NCBI GenBank assembly: GCA_014801735.1
Contig: JAAVDO010000012.1
Coordinates: 1-55,829 of the forward strand
DNA length: 55,829 bases
Source: Bacteroides sp.
GTDB lineage: Bacteria > Bacteroidota > Bacteroidia > Bacteroidales > Muribaculaceae
Reading direction: 5' to 3'
The notes beneath the pieces were generated by a model. The model saw only the letters and a list, made by a program, of their open reading frames with translations, did not search any database and had not been told where the DNA came from. Below are positions 25,605 to 35,428 of the stretch, one piece after another (within the stretch, counting starts at the first letter, position 1; every line of letters starts with the position of its first letter). The translations under genes and the position numbers were made by a program.

Positions 25605-28196
25605 ATGAATTTCAATAATTTCACCATCAAGTCGCAGGAAGCTATCCAGAAAGCTGTCGAGATCACCCGCAGCGCCGGACAGCAGTCAATCGAGCCTGTT
25701 CATATGCTCAAGGCAGTACTTGAAGAAGGTGAGTCGCTGATGAAGTTTATCTTCGCTAAAGTCGGGGCTTCACTTCCAGCTGTGACAAGCCAGATTGACA
25801 AGGAAATTTCAACCCTGCCCAAAGTGTCGGGCGGCGAACCTTATCTTAGCCGCGAAAGCAACGATGTGCTCCAGAAGGCACTCGATATCGCCAAGAAACA
25901 GGGCGATGAATATGTGACTTTGGAGTCTCTCCTTCTGGCTCTGTTCGAAATCAAATCGAAAGCATCGACCATTCTTAAAGACGCTGGCCTGAGCAGCCGC
26001 GATCTTGAAAGTGCCATAGCCGAGCTGCGCAAGGGAAAGAAAGTAACCGACCAGAGCGCTGAAGAAACATATAACGCTCTGAGCAAATATGCAATCAATC
26101 TGAACGAACGTGCGCGTCAGGGCAAGCTTGACCCCGTGATCGGTCGTGACGAGGAAATACGCCGTGTGCTTCAGATTCTGAGCCGCCGAACGAAGAACAA
26201 TCCCATGCTTATTGGTGAGCCGGGTACCGGTAAGACTGCTATTGCTGAGGGCCTTGCCCAGCGTATTGTGAGAGGCGACGTCCCTGAAAATCTCCGTACC
26301 AAACAGATTTTCTCGCTCGATATGGGTGCACTGGTCGCAGGTGCGAAATATAAAGGCGAGTTTGAAGAGCGCCTGAAAGCTATCGTTAACGAGGTCACTC
26401 AGAGCGATGGCGAGATAATACTCTTCATCGATGAGATCCACACACTTGTCGGTGCCGGTAAGGGCGAAGGAGCTATGGATGCCGCCAATATTCTTAAGCC
26501 CGCTTTGGCCAGAGGCGAGTTGCGCAGTATAGGTGCGACCACTCTCGACGAGTATCAGAAATATTTCGAAAAGGATAAGGCTCTTGAGCGCCGTTTTCAG
26601 AAGGTGATGGTAAACGAGCCTGACGAGGCCAGTGCAATAGCAATCCTGCGCGGTCTGAAGGAGCGTTACGAGAATCACCACCACGTGAGAATCCGCGATG
26701 AGGCAATTATCTCGGCAGTTACACTGAGCGAACGATATATCACCGACCGTTTCCTTCCTGACAAGGCTATCGACCTTATCGACGAGGCAGCCTCGAAGCT
26801 GAAACTTGAGATTGATTCGGTGCCTCAGGCCCTTGATGATATCAGCCGACGCATAGCTCAGAAAGAGATCGAGCGCGAGGCTATCAAGCGTGAGGGCGAC
26901 GAGCCTAAGGTGCGCGACATAGAGAAAGAGCTTGCCACCATGCGCGAGGAAGAGGCCGAGTATATGGCCAAATGGAAGGCTGAAAAAGACCTGATCAACC
27001 GTATTCAGCAGAATAAGGTCGACATAGAACAACTGAACTTCGAGGCCGACAAGGCTGAGCGTGAGGGCGACTACGGTAAAGTGGCTGAAATCCGCTATTC
27101 GAAGATCAAGGAAAAGGAAAACGAGAATGCTACAATCCAGGAGCAGCTCAAGATGATGCAGGGCGAAAAAGCTCTCATCAAGGAGGAGGTAGACAGTGAT
27201 GATATCGCCGATGTTGTGAGCCGGTGGACCGGTATTCCCGTCAACAAGATGGCCAAGAGCGAGAAAGAAAAACTGCTCCATCTCGAGGAAGAGCTTCACA
27301 GCCGTGTTGTCGGTCAGGAGGAAGCTATCCGCGCTATCGCCGATGCAGTTCGCCGTAGCCGTGCCGGTCTTAATGATCCGCGCCGTCCTATCGGTTCGTT
27401 CATTTTCCTCGGTACGACAGGTGTAGGTAAGACCGAGCTTGCAAAGGCATTGGCCGAATATCTGTTCGACGATGAAAACATGATGACCCGTATCGATATG
27501 TCGGAATATCAGGAGAAGCACACCGTGTCTCGTCTCGTCGGAGCGCCTCCGGGTTACGTAGGCTATGATGAAGGCGGTCAGCTTACCGAGGCCGTGCGTC
27601 GCAAACCTTACAGCGTTGTGCTTTTCGATGAGATCGAGAAGGCAAATCCGGATGTGTTCAATATCCTGCTGCAGGTTCTTGACGATGGCCGTCTGACCGA
27701 CAACAAAGGTCGTCTTGTCAACTTCAAGAACACTATAATCATCATGACGAGCAACATGGGTTCAAATGTGATCCGTGACAACTTTGCCAAGATGACTCCT
27801 GAGAACCGTGATGAGACAATTGAAAAGACCAAGGGCGAGGTGATCGACATGCTCAAGAAGACCATCCGTCCCGAGTTCCTCAACCGTATCGACGAGACTA
27901 TCATGTTTACGCCGCTCAACGAGAAGGAAATTGAAGAGATTGTTGGTCTGCAGATCAGCTCTGTCAAGAAGATGCTTGCCAAGAACGGTGTTATGCTTGA
28001 GGTAACTCCTAAAGCACTGCATCTGCTTGCCGAAGAGGGATATGATCCTGAGTTCGGTGCACGTCCCGTTAAGCGCGTGATCCATCGTCTCGTTCTCAAC
28101 CGTCTGTCAAAAGATATTCTTGCTCAGAAGGTTGACCGGACCAAGCCGATCGTGATTGACGTTGATGAAAACGGTGAGCTAATCTTCACAAACTGA
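25605..28196 (+). CDS. clpB: ATP-dependent disaggregase ClpB
   Basis: ClpB works with DnaK to solubilise aggregated proteins after stress. The 863-residue protein has an N-terminal Clp repeat domain (5-145), a first AAA+ domain with Walker A GEPGTGKT (204-211), a coiled-coil middle domain (about 405-530, [17 protein letters not shown] and [15 protein letters not shown]), and a second AAA+ domain with GTTGVGKT and the pore loop [13 protein letters not shown]. The ATG at 25605 is chosen over a TTG two codons earlier. A hairpin terminator follows. Regulation may involve the sigma-54-like elements upstream. Confidence 0.98.
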   Translation: MNFNNFTIKSQEAIQKAVEITRSAGQQSIEPVHMLKAVLEEGESLMKFIFAKVGASLPAVTSQIDKEISTLPKVSGGEPYLSRESNDVLQKALDIAKKQGDEYVTLESLLLALFEIKSKASTILKDAGLSSRDLESAIAELRKGKKVTDQSAEETYNALSKYAINLNERARQGKLDPVIGRDEEIRRVLQILSRRTKNNPMLIGEPGTGKTAIAEGLAQRIVRGDVPENLRTKQIFSLDMGALVAGAKYKGEFEERLKAIVNEVTQSDGEIILFIDEIHTLVGAGKGEGAMDAANILKPALARGELRSIGATTLDEYQKYFEKDKALERRFQKVMVNEPDEASAIAILRGLKERYENHHHVRIRDEAIISAVTLSERYITDRFLPDKAIDLIDEAASKLKLEIDSVPQALDDISRRIAQKEIEREAIKREGDEPKVRDIEKELATMREEEAEYMAKWKAEKDLINRIQQNKVDIEQLNFEADKAEREGDYGKVAEIRYSKIKEKENENATIQEQLKMMQGEKALIKEEVDSDDIADVVSRWTGIPVNKMAKSEKEKLLHLEEELHSRVVGQEEAIRAIADAVRRSRAGLNDPRRPIGSFIFLGTTGVGKTELAKALAEYLFDDENMMTRIDMSEYQEKHTVSRLVGAPPGYVGYDEGGQLTEAVRRKPYSVVLFDEIEKANPDVFNILLQVLDDGRLTDNKGRLVNFKNTIIIMTSNMGSNVIRDNFAKMTPENRDETIEKTKGEVIDMLKKTIRPEFLNRIDETIMFTPLNEKEIEEIVGLQISSVKKMLAKNGVMLEVTPKALHLLAEEGYDPEFGARPVKRVIHRLVLNRLSKDILAQKVDRTKPIVIDVDENGELIFTN

Positions 28197-28242
28197 TAGT
28201 CGGACTGTAACATCTGACACAGGTCTTAAGTAATATTAAATT

Positions 28243-28283
28243 GGAAGCCGACCGGAACATTTCCGGCCGGCTTCCGGTTTTCT
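28243..28283 (+). terminator. Terminator of clpB
   Basis: GGAAGCCG-A-CCGGAA pairs with TTCCGG-C-CGGCTTCC (28243 to 28275, one internal mismatch), followed by a short T-run (28278-28282). Confidence 0.8.
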
Positions 28284-28323
28284 AAGTAAACAACACACAA
28301 CACACTTACACACTCACACAATT

Positions 28324-28794
28324 ATGAAAAAACTGCTTTATCTCCTGCTCGCCCTTCCGATGCTTATTCTCGCATCCTGCCACGACGAAAACGATCTTCC
28401 CGACGTCAATGTAGGCATAACTTATACAGGTGCAACAAGTCTTGACGGTTCCCTCTATATAGTGCAGGGCGACACCGTTACTATCGACAGCGTATATGTG
28501 ACACCCGTTAATCCCAATTCCCGTGCATTGGTGGCCAATGTCACTTATTTCCTTGACCAGCGCATGGTGAGCTATTCACCAATCGCACCTTTCTCGATGG
28601 GTTTCCTGACTGAAAATCTTCCTGTCGGCAAGCACACACTGCGTCTCGATATGACAGTCCTTGAGGTAAACCGTGAACCCGGAACATACTATCTTCTGGT
28701 TCCTCTGACGGTAGTGGCCGATTCGACCAAGCTTCCGCGAATCGCCCCGGTCACTCCCGGTTCATACACTGATCTTGCCCGCCACGCCGAGTGA
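28324..28794 (+). CDS. Small lipoprotein with Ig-like beta domain, function unknown
   Basis: A 156-residue protein with a lipoprotein signal (MKKLLYLLLALPMLILASC, Cys19). The mature part is all beta: VTIDSVYVTPVNPNSRALVA, then FFLDQ-like VTYFLDQRMVSYSPIAP and LPVGKHTLRLDMTV, typical of an immunoglobulin-like domain. I do not recognise the family. It is isolated between two hairpin terminators, so it probably has its own promoter, though no clear TAnnTTTG is seen in the short upstream region. Confidence 0.75.
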   Translation: MKKLLYLLLALPMLILASCHDENDLPDVNVGITYTGATSLDGSLYIVQGDTVTIDSVYVTPVNPNSRALVANVTYFLDQRMVSYSPIAPFSMGFLTENLPVGKHTLRLDMTVLEVNREPGTYYLLVPLTVVADSTKLPRIAPVTPGSYTDLARHAE

Positions 28795-28828
28795 CATCTG
28801 AATTCTGAACTTCCTCAATAATTTTCCT

Positions 28829-28870
28829 GGGACCGGTTTCTACCCGTTGGAAACCGGCTCCGTTTCTTTT
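28829..28870 (+). terminator. Terminator of the small lipoprotein gene
   Basis: GG-ACCGGTTTC pairs with GAAACCGG-CTCC around a short loop, followed by GTTTCTTTT (28862-28870). Confidence 0.75.
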
Positions 28871-28895
28871 AATTCCCACCTAAACAGCAAGCGCC

Positions 28896-30179
28896 ATGAA
28901 GTATGTTAACTCCGGAGGCGGCAAGATGCCACTCATCACTCTATTGGCTGTTTTGTCGATCTCTCTGACGATCAATCTTCCCGGTCTGGCCGTTTCACCG
29001 ATGCTCGGCAAGCTGCATCACATTTTCCACTCCTCCGAGCTGGAGTCTCAGTTGCTCACGAGTCTACCTAATCTATTCATGATTCCCATGGTGATTATCG
29101 CCGGACGCCTGGCAACGCCCCGGCGACAGACAGCAGTGCTTATCACGGGTCTGCTGATTTTCCTTCTGAGCGGTATCGCCTGCTTCTTTGCTCACAGCAT
29201 GACCGAACTGATCATCTACGGTTGCACGGCCGGTATTGGTTGCGGTCTTGTCGTTCCTATTGCAGCAGGATGCATCTCCGAGTGGTTCACGGCCTCTCCG
29301 CGTCAGCGCGACCTCGGTCTTAAATCGACCACTTCAAATGCCATGGTCATTATCGCCAACCTCTTTGTAGGCTGGGTAGTGGTCTACAATTGGCATGCCG
29401 CGTTTGCTGTCTATCTTATTCCTATCATACCTCTCAGCCTCATCCCGTTCATGACCCAGAGGTTCGTCAACCGCCACAGGACCGTCGATCAGACTACTGT
29501 CGCTATCGGCCCGACAACTTCGGATAATGATGACGATCACTTCCAGGGGCGCACGTCGCTCTGGATGCTTATCAGCCTTATCATGCTCTATATGATTCTC
29601 ACCTACGCTACGACTTCGATTTCCTACTATAGCCCGTTCCTGATGGATCATTTCGGAATGAGCACCACCGAGGTCGGTGTCGTCACGGCAATGTACTATC
29701 TCATGTGCTCCTTTGCCGGCGCCGTTGTCGGAAGTCTGAAGCGGTTCTTCGGCCGTCCCGTCATGTTCATCTGCCTCGCCCTCTGCGCGGCCGGTCTGAT
29801 CGTCATCGGTCTCACTCACAATTTCTGGGTTATGGCGGCAGCTTCTTTCGTGACCGGTTTCGGATATGGAGTCATTCAGCCAATAATCTACAACAAGACT
29901 ACATATATTGCTCCCAACCGCAAACTCGGAACGCAATATTTCGGCTACGTCCTGTCGTCAAACTATGTTGCCATTATGATGGTTCCGTTTGTCGACAGCT
30001 TCGCTCGCAAGCTGTTTCATTCTTCGGCTCCCGGCTTCGAGTTCGTATTCAGTGGTGCAGTTGTTATTGTGCTGCTCGTATGGGCTCTGATAAAGCGGAA
30101 TTACTACGTTTTCGATGTCAATCCTGCTTCACCGGCTCCAACTGCAGCTCAGGTGGAGGCTGCCGATTCTCTCGACTGA
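28896..30179 (+). CDS. MFS transporter
   Basis: A 427-residue inner-membrane protein with about 12 membrane helices. Landmarks are SLTINLPGLAVSPMLGKLHH, MIPMVIIAGRLATPRRQTAV (the loop 2-3 region) and GCTAGIGCGLVVPIAAGCIS. A charged loop (about 195-215, DNDDDHF) separates the two halves. The family is clear but the substrate is not. It is monocistronic, bracketed by hairpins at 28829-28870 and 30198-30241. Confidence 0.85.
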   Translation: MKYVNSGGGKMPLITLLAVLSISLTINLPGLAVSPMLGKLHHIFHSSELESQLLTSLPNLFMIPMVIIAGRLATPRRQTAVLITGLLIFLLSGIACFFAHSMTELIIYGCTAGIGCGLVVPIAAGCISEWFTASPRQRDLGLKSTTSNAMVIIANLFVGWVVVYNWHAAFAVYLIPIIPLSLIPFMTQRFVNRHRTVDQTTVAIGPTTSDNDDDHFQGRTSLWMLISLIMLYMILTYATTSISYYSPFLMDHFGMSTTEVGVVTAMYYLMCSFAGAVVGSLKRFFGRPVMFICLALCAAGLIVIGLTHNFWVMAAASFVTGFGYGVIQPIIYNKTTYIAPNRKLGTQYFGYVLSSNYVAIMMVPFVDSFARKLFHSSAPGFEFVFSGAVVIVLLVWALIKRNYYVFDVNPASPAPTAAQVEAADSLD

Positions 30180-30197
30180 CGTTCAGATATAACACAC

Positions 30198-30241
30198 ATG
30201 AAGACCCCGGCTCCACGAGATGTAGGAGCCGGGGTCTTCAT
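30198..30241. terminator. Bidirectional terminator between MFS and meaB
   Basis: A perfect 17-bp stem (30198-30214 with 30225-30241) around a 10-base loop lies between two convergent genes. Its symmetry and position suggest it ends both transcripts, although U-tracts are poor. Confidence 0.8.
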
Positions 30242-30259
30242 GTAGGATTGATACAGTCT

Positions 30260-31360
30260 TCAGTCTTTCTTACCGAAAGTTGAGAAGTATTTGTCAAGTA
30301 CGTCGCGGGCTGCCGTGAACGAGCTCTGACGGTTGGCAAGCACTCTCGCCTCTTTCTCGGCGAGCAAAGCAGCGATGGCTGGATCGCTGTAGAAAGCCGA
30401 ACGCAGACGATCGTCGATAGTTTCATACATCCAGTATCTTGCCTGTTCGCTGCGCTTGCGCTCGAAATATCCGTTGGCGTCGACGAATTCAAAGTAGCGG
30501 TCAATCATATCCCACACTTCGGGAATACCGAGTTCGAAATATCCTGAGTAGGTGAGTACTTCAGGTTTCCAGCCTGATTCTGTCGGCGGAAACAGGTGAA
30601 GGGCGCTTCTGAATTGGGCCTGCGCCAAGCGTGCGCGGTCAATGTTGTCGCCGTCGGCCTTATTGATCACGATGCCGTCGGCCATCTCCATGATGCCGCG
30701 CTTTATGCCCTGTAGCTCGTCACCGGTACCCGCGAGCTGAATCAGCAGAAAGAAATCCACCATCGAGTGGACGGCTGTCTCGCTTTGGCCAACGCCTACC
30801 GTTTCAACGAATATATTGTTATAGCCGGCCGCTTCACACAACACTATCGTCTCGCGTGTTTTTCTTGCAACACCACCGAGCGAGCCTGCCGACGGGCTGG
30901 GACGTATAAACGCATCTGGATGCACTGATAGCTTTTCCATTCTGGTTTTGTCGCCGAGAATGCTGCCCTTGGTTCGTTCGCTCGATGGATCAATGGCAAG
31001 CACGGCCAGCTTACCGCCATTTTTCAGCACGTGCAGACCGAACACGTCGATCGAAGTGCTTTTTCCTGCTCCGGGCACTCCAGTTATGCCGATACGGCGC
31101 GAGTTCCCTGAATAGGGCAGACATTTCTCTATCACCTCCTGCGCCAGCGCCTGATGTTCGGGCGACAGGCTTTCAACCAGCGTCACTGCACGGCTGAGCA
31201 TCGACACGTCGCCTTTCAGTATACCTTCTACCATTTCAGCAACCGTCGGCATGCGTTTGCGTTTGTGGCGTTTCAGATATGGATTTACTACCGGGGGCTG
31301 GGCAACACCGCTGTTCACTGTCAGACCGGCATAGCGCTCGTCATTTTCTGGATGCTCCAT
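30260..31360 (-). CDS. meaB: Methylmalonyl-CoA mutase-associated GTPase MeaB
   Basis: MeaB is a G3E/SIMIBI GTPase that protects and reloads B12-dependent methylmalonyl-CoA mutase. The 366 residues include the P-loop GVPGAGKST (94-102), the segment KLAVLAIDPSSERTKGSILGD, the conserved FIRPSPSAGSLGGVARKTRE and ETVGVGQSE, with INKADGDN as the specificity loop. Bacteroidales use this route to make propionate from succinate. The mutase genes are not in the window. It lies 11 bases after a DUF1573 gene, an odd neighbour that may be chance. Confidence 0.96.
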   Translation of the reverse strand: MEHPENDERYAGLTVNSGVAQPPVVNPYLKRHKRKRMPTVAEMVEGILKGDVSMLSRAVTLVESLSPEHQALAQEVIEKCLPYSGNSRRIGITGVPGAGKSTSIDVFGLHVLKNGGKLAVLAIDPSSERTKGSILGDKTRMEKLSVHPDAFIRPSPSAGSLGGVARKTRETIVLCEAAGYNNIFVETVGVGQSETAVHSMVDFFLLIQLAGTGDELQGIKRGIMEMADGIVINKADGDNIDRARLAQAQFRSALHLFPPTESGWKPEVLTYSGYFELGIPEVWDMIDRYFEFVDANGYFERKRSEQARYWMYETIDDRLRSAFYSDPAIAALLAEKEARVLANRQSSFTAARDVLDKYFSTFGKKD

Positions 31361-31371
31361 GCTAAGAAGAG

Positions 31372-32475
31372 TTATTTTGTGGAAGAATCTACTGTTTCGC
31401 CAACCACTCTCACGTTTTCAGTGGGGTTGTCGGGTGAATTACTGATTAAGGTGATACGCCCGTTGAGCATATCGATCCCTTTCAGTCGGGCCGGATCGAC
31501 TGTCACGGTTATCGTGGCCGATTTTCCGGCTGCTATTTCGTTTTTGTCGGTTTTTACCGTTATGCACGGATCGTAGGTATAAACTCTGCGTAGTATCAAC
31601 GGACTTTCTCCGCTGTTGGTCACATTGAATTTCTTTTCCAGTTTTTTAGTTTTGCCGAGGTCAATGCGTCCGAAATCGATAGACCGTGTCTCAACACCCA
31701 TAAACGGAGCTGATGCTCTTTCCTCTTTCGTAAGTTTCGAGAAATCCTCGCTCACGATATAGGTCAGTGGAATAGTCATCTTGTCATCTGGAAATTCCTT
31801 AATCGAAAGCTTTATGGAGTCTACATTCAGTCCGTAGGGTATTTCAGGATGGTTAGTGTCTACGGTCAGCGATATCAGCAGATTCTCTCCTTCCTGCGAC
31901 GAATCGGGATAGCAGATGGTGGTCACGTATGGAGGTACGCCTTCAATCACCGGTGTGATCGTGAAGTCCTGATCGTTTATTCCGAACAGACTTCCGCTGC
32001 CTGTGTGGCCCTTGATGATATTGCCTATTCCGACAAAGGCGTTCTGAAGTCTGAAGTGAGGTCCTTGTTGTGGAAAGTTCACAGCCAGGCTGCTTGCGCT
32101 GCCTTTCACTTTTCCGGCTATTGTCAGTATTTCCTGGCCAGCATCGCCGCACACTATGGTGATACGCTTGTCGAACGGACCAGGCCGGCGCTCAGCGTTA
32201 TAAGTCACATTCACTTTCAAAGTGTCGCCGGGTGCTATTGTGCGGGAGTTAACAGTAGGTGTGGTGCAGCCGCAAGTTGATCTTGTCGCTGTCACATACA
32301 CTGTGTCGTTACCCTCGTTTACTCCTGTGAACGTGCAGGTCACATTTCCCAGATCCTCGTTGAACGTGCCGAAGTTATGATGCCGGTCGGCCCACCGGAT
32401 ATTTGTCTCGGCCATGACCGGAATCATTCCGAGTCCGATAAGCGTCAGTGCTGCTGCCAGTTGATTCCTTTTCAT
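31372..32475 (-). CDS. DUF1573 multi-domain exported protein
   Basis: The 367 residues start with a signal peptide (MKRNQLAAALTLIGLGMIPVMA) and contain beta-sandwich domains. The first has the DUF1573 signature STCGCTTPTVNSRTIAPGDT preceded by HHNFGTFNEDLGNVTCTFTG. Later copies are more diverged: FGRIDLGKTKKLEKKFNVTN and TVTVDPARLKGIDMLNGRIT. DUF1573 proteins are widespread in Bacteroidetes; their role is unknown. It lies 12 bases downstream of a single-domain DUF1573 gene. Confidence 0.88.
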   Translation of the reverse strand: MKRNQLAAALTLIGLGMIPVMAETNIRWADRHHNFGTFNEDLGNVTCTFTGVNEGNDTVYVTATRSTCGCTTPTVNSRTIAPGDTLKVNVTYNAERRPGPFDKRITIVCGDAGQEILTIAGKVKGSASSLAVNFPQQGPHFRLQNAFVGIGNIIKGHTGSGSLFGINDQDFTITPVIEGVPPYVTTICYPDSSQEGENLLISLTVDTNHPEIPYGLNVDSIKLSIKEFPDDKMTIPLTYIVSEDFSKLTKEERASAPFMGVETRSIDFGRIDLGKTKKLEKKFNVTNSGESPLILRRVYTYDPCITVKTDKNEIAAGKSATITVTVDPARLKGIDMLNGRITLISNSPDNPTENVRVVGETVDSSTK

Positions 32476-32487
32476 AAGCTCGTGTGC

Positions 32488-32877
32488 TCAGTCTGTTATA
32501 TATCCCGAAAACTTCAGACGGGTCTTGCTGTTCGACGCGTTGGTAGTGACGGTCACGGTGCGGTTGAATTCTCCCTTGAATCTCTTGGGATCGAAAGTGA
32601 TCATCACATAACCCGTTTTGCCGGGAGCGATAGGCTCGCGGGTAAACGTTGGTGTAGTGCAGCCGCAGCCCCCGTTTGTCACGTGGATTATCACCAGTTG
32701 TTCCTTGCCTTTGTTGGTGAATTCATATTTGCAGCTCACTTTTCCGCCTTCAGCCGATATTCTGCCGAAGTCGTGAGTGGTTGTCGAGAACGCTATTTCT
32801 GCTTTCTCCTTGGCGTAGAGGCTTCCCGCTGCGATAGTAAGCAGCAGAAGCAGTGAAATGATTATGTGTTTTCTCAT
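32488..32877 (-). CDS. DUF1573 single-domain exported protein
   Basis: A 129-residue protein with a signal peptide (MRKHIIISLLLLLTIAAGSLYA) and one DUF1573 domain: HDFGRISAEGGKVSCKYEFT, GGCGCTTPTFTREPIAPGKT and KRFKGEFNRTVTVTTN. The CGCTTP motif is shared with the next gene, so the two are related. The two conserved cysteines could form a disulfide. The gap to the upstream PCMD gene is 58 bases. Confidence 0.9.
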   Translation of the reverse strand: MRKHIIISLLLLLTIAAGSLYAKEKAEIAFSTTTHDFGRISAEGGKVSCKYEFTNKGKEQLVIIHVTNGGCGCTTPTFTREPIAPGKTGYVMITFDPKRFKGEFNRTVTVTTNASNSKTRLKFSGYITD

Positions 32878-32935
32878 TTTGATAATGCCTTTTTATATGT
32901 TAGACGTTTTATGACGGTTTTGGTTTGACGCCAAA

Positions 32936-34540
32936 TCAGTCTTTATAGTCATAAATCAGTTCCAGTTTCTTTACGAGTAGTGTTGATCCGGCTCCACCCG
33001 TGAAGAAATCTCCGTATTTGCTGGCCGAGGCCACAATCATTATGTAGTTCGGAACACGCGAGGTCGATCTGTAATCGAGCGGAATAGTCACGGTGACATA
33101 GTCGTCCATGCTTCCGCTGAAGAAGTACTCTCCGTATGCAAGCACGTCTGACGCATTCTTATCGAAAAGCTGGCGGTCTGACGGCTTTGTCCTTATTTCA
33201 AGTGGCTCGTTAGCATCTGTCAGAGCCATCCATACTGTGCAAGTATCCGGTTGGCCTTTCAGGGATGAGTATTCCGAATTCGAATGTGAGATATCCGTGC
33301 CGTTATACTTTAATGTCGCAACCAGGGCGGTTGGCCTCTCTTTGAATTCGCGGCCGAATGATAGCACGCCGTTAGTGCCGTCGGTTCTCACATACGATCC
33401 TACGAACAGATTTCCGGCTGCAAGTTTACCGAGTATGCCGATTCCGACAAACTTTGTAAGAAGCGACGCTCCTGCATAACCCGTTGCTGAAGCTGCGTCG
33501 GCAATTGGTGTCGTGTTGCTGTCGCCGAGTGTTGTCGCACCTCTGTTTCCGGTACCCCAGTATGGTGTTCCGTTCTCACTCCATGGGCACCACACCTTTC
33601 CGTCTTGCCACCAGTTGGTGAAGGTATTGTTCGGGGTCTGCACTATGGAGCCTGTGCGTACTCGCTCTGCAGGTGTATTCTGATCGTCGCTCAAGGCTCT
33701 CACCTCATATTCTGTCAACGGTTCCAGATGTATGATTCTCGCCTTATATGTTCCGGTACCTTCCTGATGTACCCATTCCTGTGGCACAACCTTCCATGTC
33801 TCGGTACCTTCAACTCTGTACTCGAATTCTATTCTTCGGCCTTCTTCCACGTTGGCGGTTGCCCATACTACCTGCGACCATGCGTCGAGTTCGGTCAGCT
33901 CTACGGCTGCGTCCCTCGTTTCAACTGTAACGGCCCAGGTTAGGGTACGCCCGAATTCATTTACCTCTACCTTTACCGGCTGAGTGAAATCTACCTGCTT
34001 CCCAACCAGATCTGGAACTATGGTTGCCGTGGCGCCGCCGAGCTTGATAGCGTTGACGGTCACACTGCTCAGATCCTGTTTCTTGCTTACATACGCTTTC
34101 ACCGTGTGCGTCTGTGGATCGATTTCAGCCGGCCCAATCTGTCCTGCAATGCTGAATGTCCTGACAATCTCCTGACGTGCGGCTATCGCCCAGGGCCAGT
34201 CCTGATAAATGTGCAGTGTCAGATGCATAGTGTCGGCAAGATCAAGAGGACGGCAGAGCAGGGTGGTGTCGATCACGGTAGCGTTCTTGGTCACCACAAA
34301 TTTCTTTAGCTTCAGCGCGCTTATGTCGGCCGAATCATTCAGAAATATTGTCACTGTTCCGGCTATTGTGTCGATGATTGTTTCTCTGCTCTGGCCATCA
34401 ACCTCCATCTCCAGTATGTTGGCTCTGATCCGGGGATAGGGGATGTCATCATCGTTCAGACATGAATTCATCGGTAGCACCGTGGTCATTATTCCTATTC
34501 CGGTTGCCGTGCGCAGTATGTTTTTTCTTATGGATTTCAT
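32936..34540 (-). CDS. PCMD-domain (putative carbohydrate metabolism) lipoprotein with a fibronectin-like region
   Basis: The chosen start at 34540 gives 534 residues with a lipoprotein signal (MKSIRKNILRTATGIG... PMNSC, Cys27). An upstream ATG at 34576 overlaps the previous stop as ATGA and would add 12 residues, so it is a real alternative. Next come N-terminal beta domains (KAYVSKKQDLSSVTVNAIKL), a fibronectin-III-like region (RIEFEYRVEGTETWKVVPQE), and a C-terminal PCMD-type jelly roll (ASATGYAGASLLTKFVGIG, VGSYVRTDGTNGVLSFGREF, PNYIMIVASASKYGDFFTGG). It is probably surface exposed; its ligand is unknown. Confidence 0.8.
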   Translation of the reverse strand: MKSIRKNILRTATGIGIMTTVLPMNSCLNDDDIPYPRIRANILEMEVDGQSRETIIDTIAGTVTIFLNDSADISALKLKKFVVTKNATVIDTTLLCRPLDLADTMHLTLHIYQDWPWAIAARQEIVRTFSIAGQIGPAEIDPQTHTVKAYVSKKQDLSSVTVNAIKLGGATATIVPDLVGKQVDFTQPVKVEVNEFGRTLTWAVTVETRDAAVELTELDAWSQVVWATANVEEGRRIEFEYRVEGTETWKVVPQEWVHQEGTGTYKARIIHLEPLTEYEVRALSDDQNTPAERVRTGSIVQTPNNTFTNWWQDGKVWCPWSENGTPYWGTGNRGATTLGDSNTTPIADAASATGYAGASLLTKFVGIGILGKLAAGNLFVGSYVRTDGTNGVLSFGREFKERPTALVATLKYNGTDISHSNSEYSSLKGQPDTCTVWMALTDANEPLEIRTKPSDRQLFDKNASDVLAYGEYFFSGSMDDYVTVTIPLDYRSTSRVPNYIMIVASASKYGDFFTGGAGSTLLVKKLELIYDYKD

Positions 34541-34572
34541 CGTTTGTTTCTGTTTGCTGTGGGCGGCCCGGT

Positions 34573-35424
34573 TCATATACTGATTCCTAAACCGAAGTTT
34601 ATGTTGAAGATATTGAATTTGAAATTCGCGCCTGAACTCAGCCGTGTTCCCTCATCCACCTGATCGGTGTATTGCCGTTCATGACGCAGATGTAGGCCAA
34701 ACACTCCGAACGAAACGTTGAAGTTCACATTATCCATCACAAACACACATAATCCGGGCGAGAAATTCAGCGACACTTCCGAACTGTTTGTCTTCGTGTC
34801 GCGCGGTATCTCGTTATAGCTTCTGATGAATCTCGATGTTCCGCTTGCAAACGACAGATCTACTTCATTGAACACTGCGAAGCGTTTCATATTACTCAGA
34901 CCTACATAATTTCGGTAGCATATCCCTATGGCATATGAAGTCGAACTGTAGCTCACGTTGCGCAGATTGAAGTTTAGATCGTCGCCCAGATCCATAGCCA
35001 GACTACCCAGAGCTCCGTCGCGGTTCACATACGACAGTTTTACGCCGAGCGACTGGTTGTTGCGTATGAAATAACTGATTGTTGGGCGGATAGAATACAT
35101 CTTTCCGTGAAAATTGAAATCCTTGATCACGCTCAGCATCTGCACGTCCTTGGCGTCAAATTCGCCATAGCTTGCTGTCAGTCCGAACGACCACTGGCCT
35201 TTGGGTATAAACAGGAAGTTGTAGAGACCTCTGTCATATCTTCCGTAATTCTTCTGAGGAAGAATGATGCTCACCGTGTCATTGCCGATGATCACCTTCT
35301 CGTTGGCGATAGCCGGATCAATGGGCTGTCCTATGCGTTTCAGGCTGTCTGGCCGTGATTCAACTGCCTTCAGCGACATTGCTGCGCCGGCTATCAGTAT
35401 TATATTCAGTATTATGCGTCTCAT
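34573..35424 (-). CDS. Predicted outer-membrane beta-barrel protein (first paralogue by position)
   Basis: The 283 residues start with a signal peptide (MRRIILNIILIAGAAMSLKA) and show alternating amphipathic strands, for example FLFIPKGQWSFGLTASYGEF, GVKLSYVNRDGALGSLAMD and FNINFGLGISI at the end. It shares IPKGQW-x-xGL and the ALFNE/AVFNE-type strand with the protein encoded four bases upstream, so the two are paralogues. I do not recognise a named family. Its position between two PCMD lipoproteins suggests a barrel that anchors or exports surface components. That role is inferred. Confidence 0.75.
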   Translation of the reverse strand: MRRIILNIILIAGAAMSLKAVESRPDSLKRIGQPIDPAIANEKVIIGNDTVSIILPQKNYGRYDRGLYNFLFIPKGQWSFGLTASYGEFDAKDVQMLSVIKDFNFHGKMYSIRPTISYFIRNNQSLGVKLSYVNRDGALGSLAMDLGDDLNFNLRNVSYSSTSYAIGICYRNYVGLSNMKRFAVFNEVDLSFASGTSRFIRSYNEIPRDTKTNSSEVSLNFSPGLCVFVMDNVNFNVSFGVFGLHLRHERQYTDQVDEGTRLSSGANFKFNIFNINFGLGISI

Positions 35425-35428
35425 GATA

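Noticed and set aside
25809..27521. Long open frame (570 codons) antisense to clpB
   Set aside because: It is a mirror of a highly biased conserved gene; its translation is leucine/histidine-rich with no recognisable domain and no promoter.
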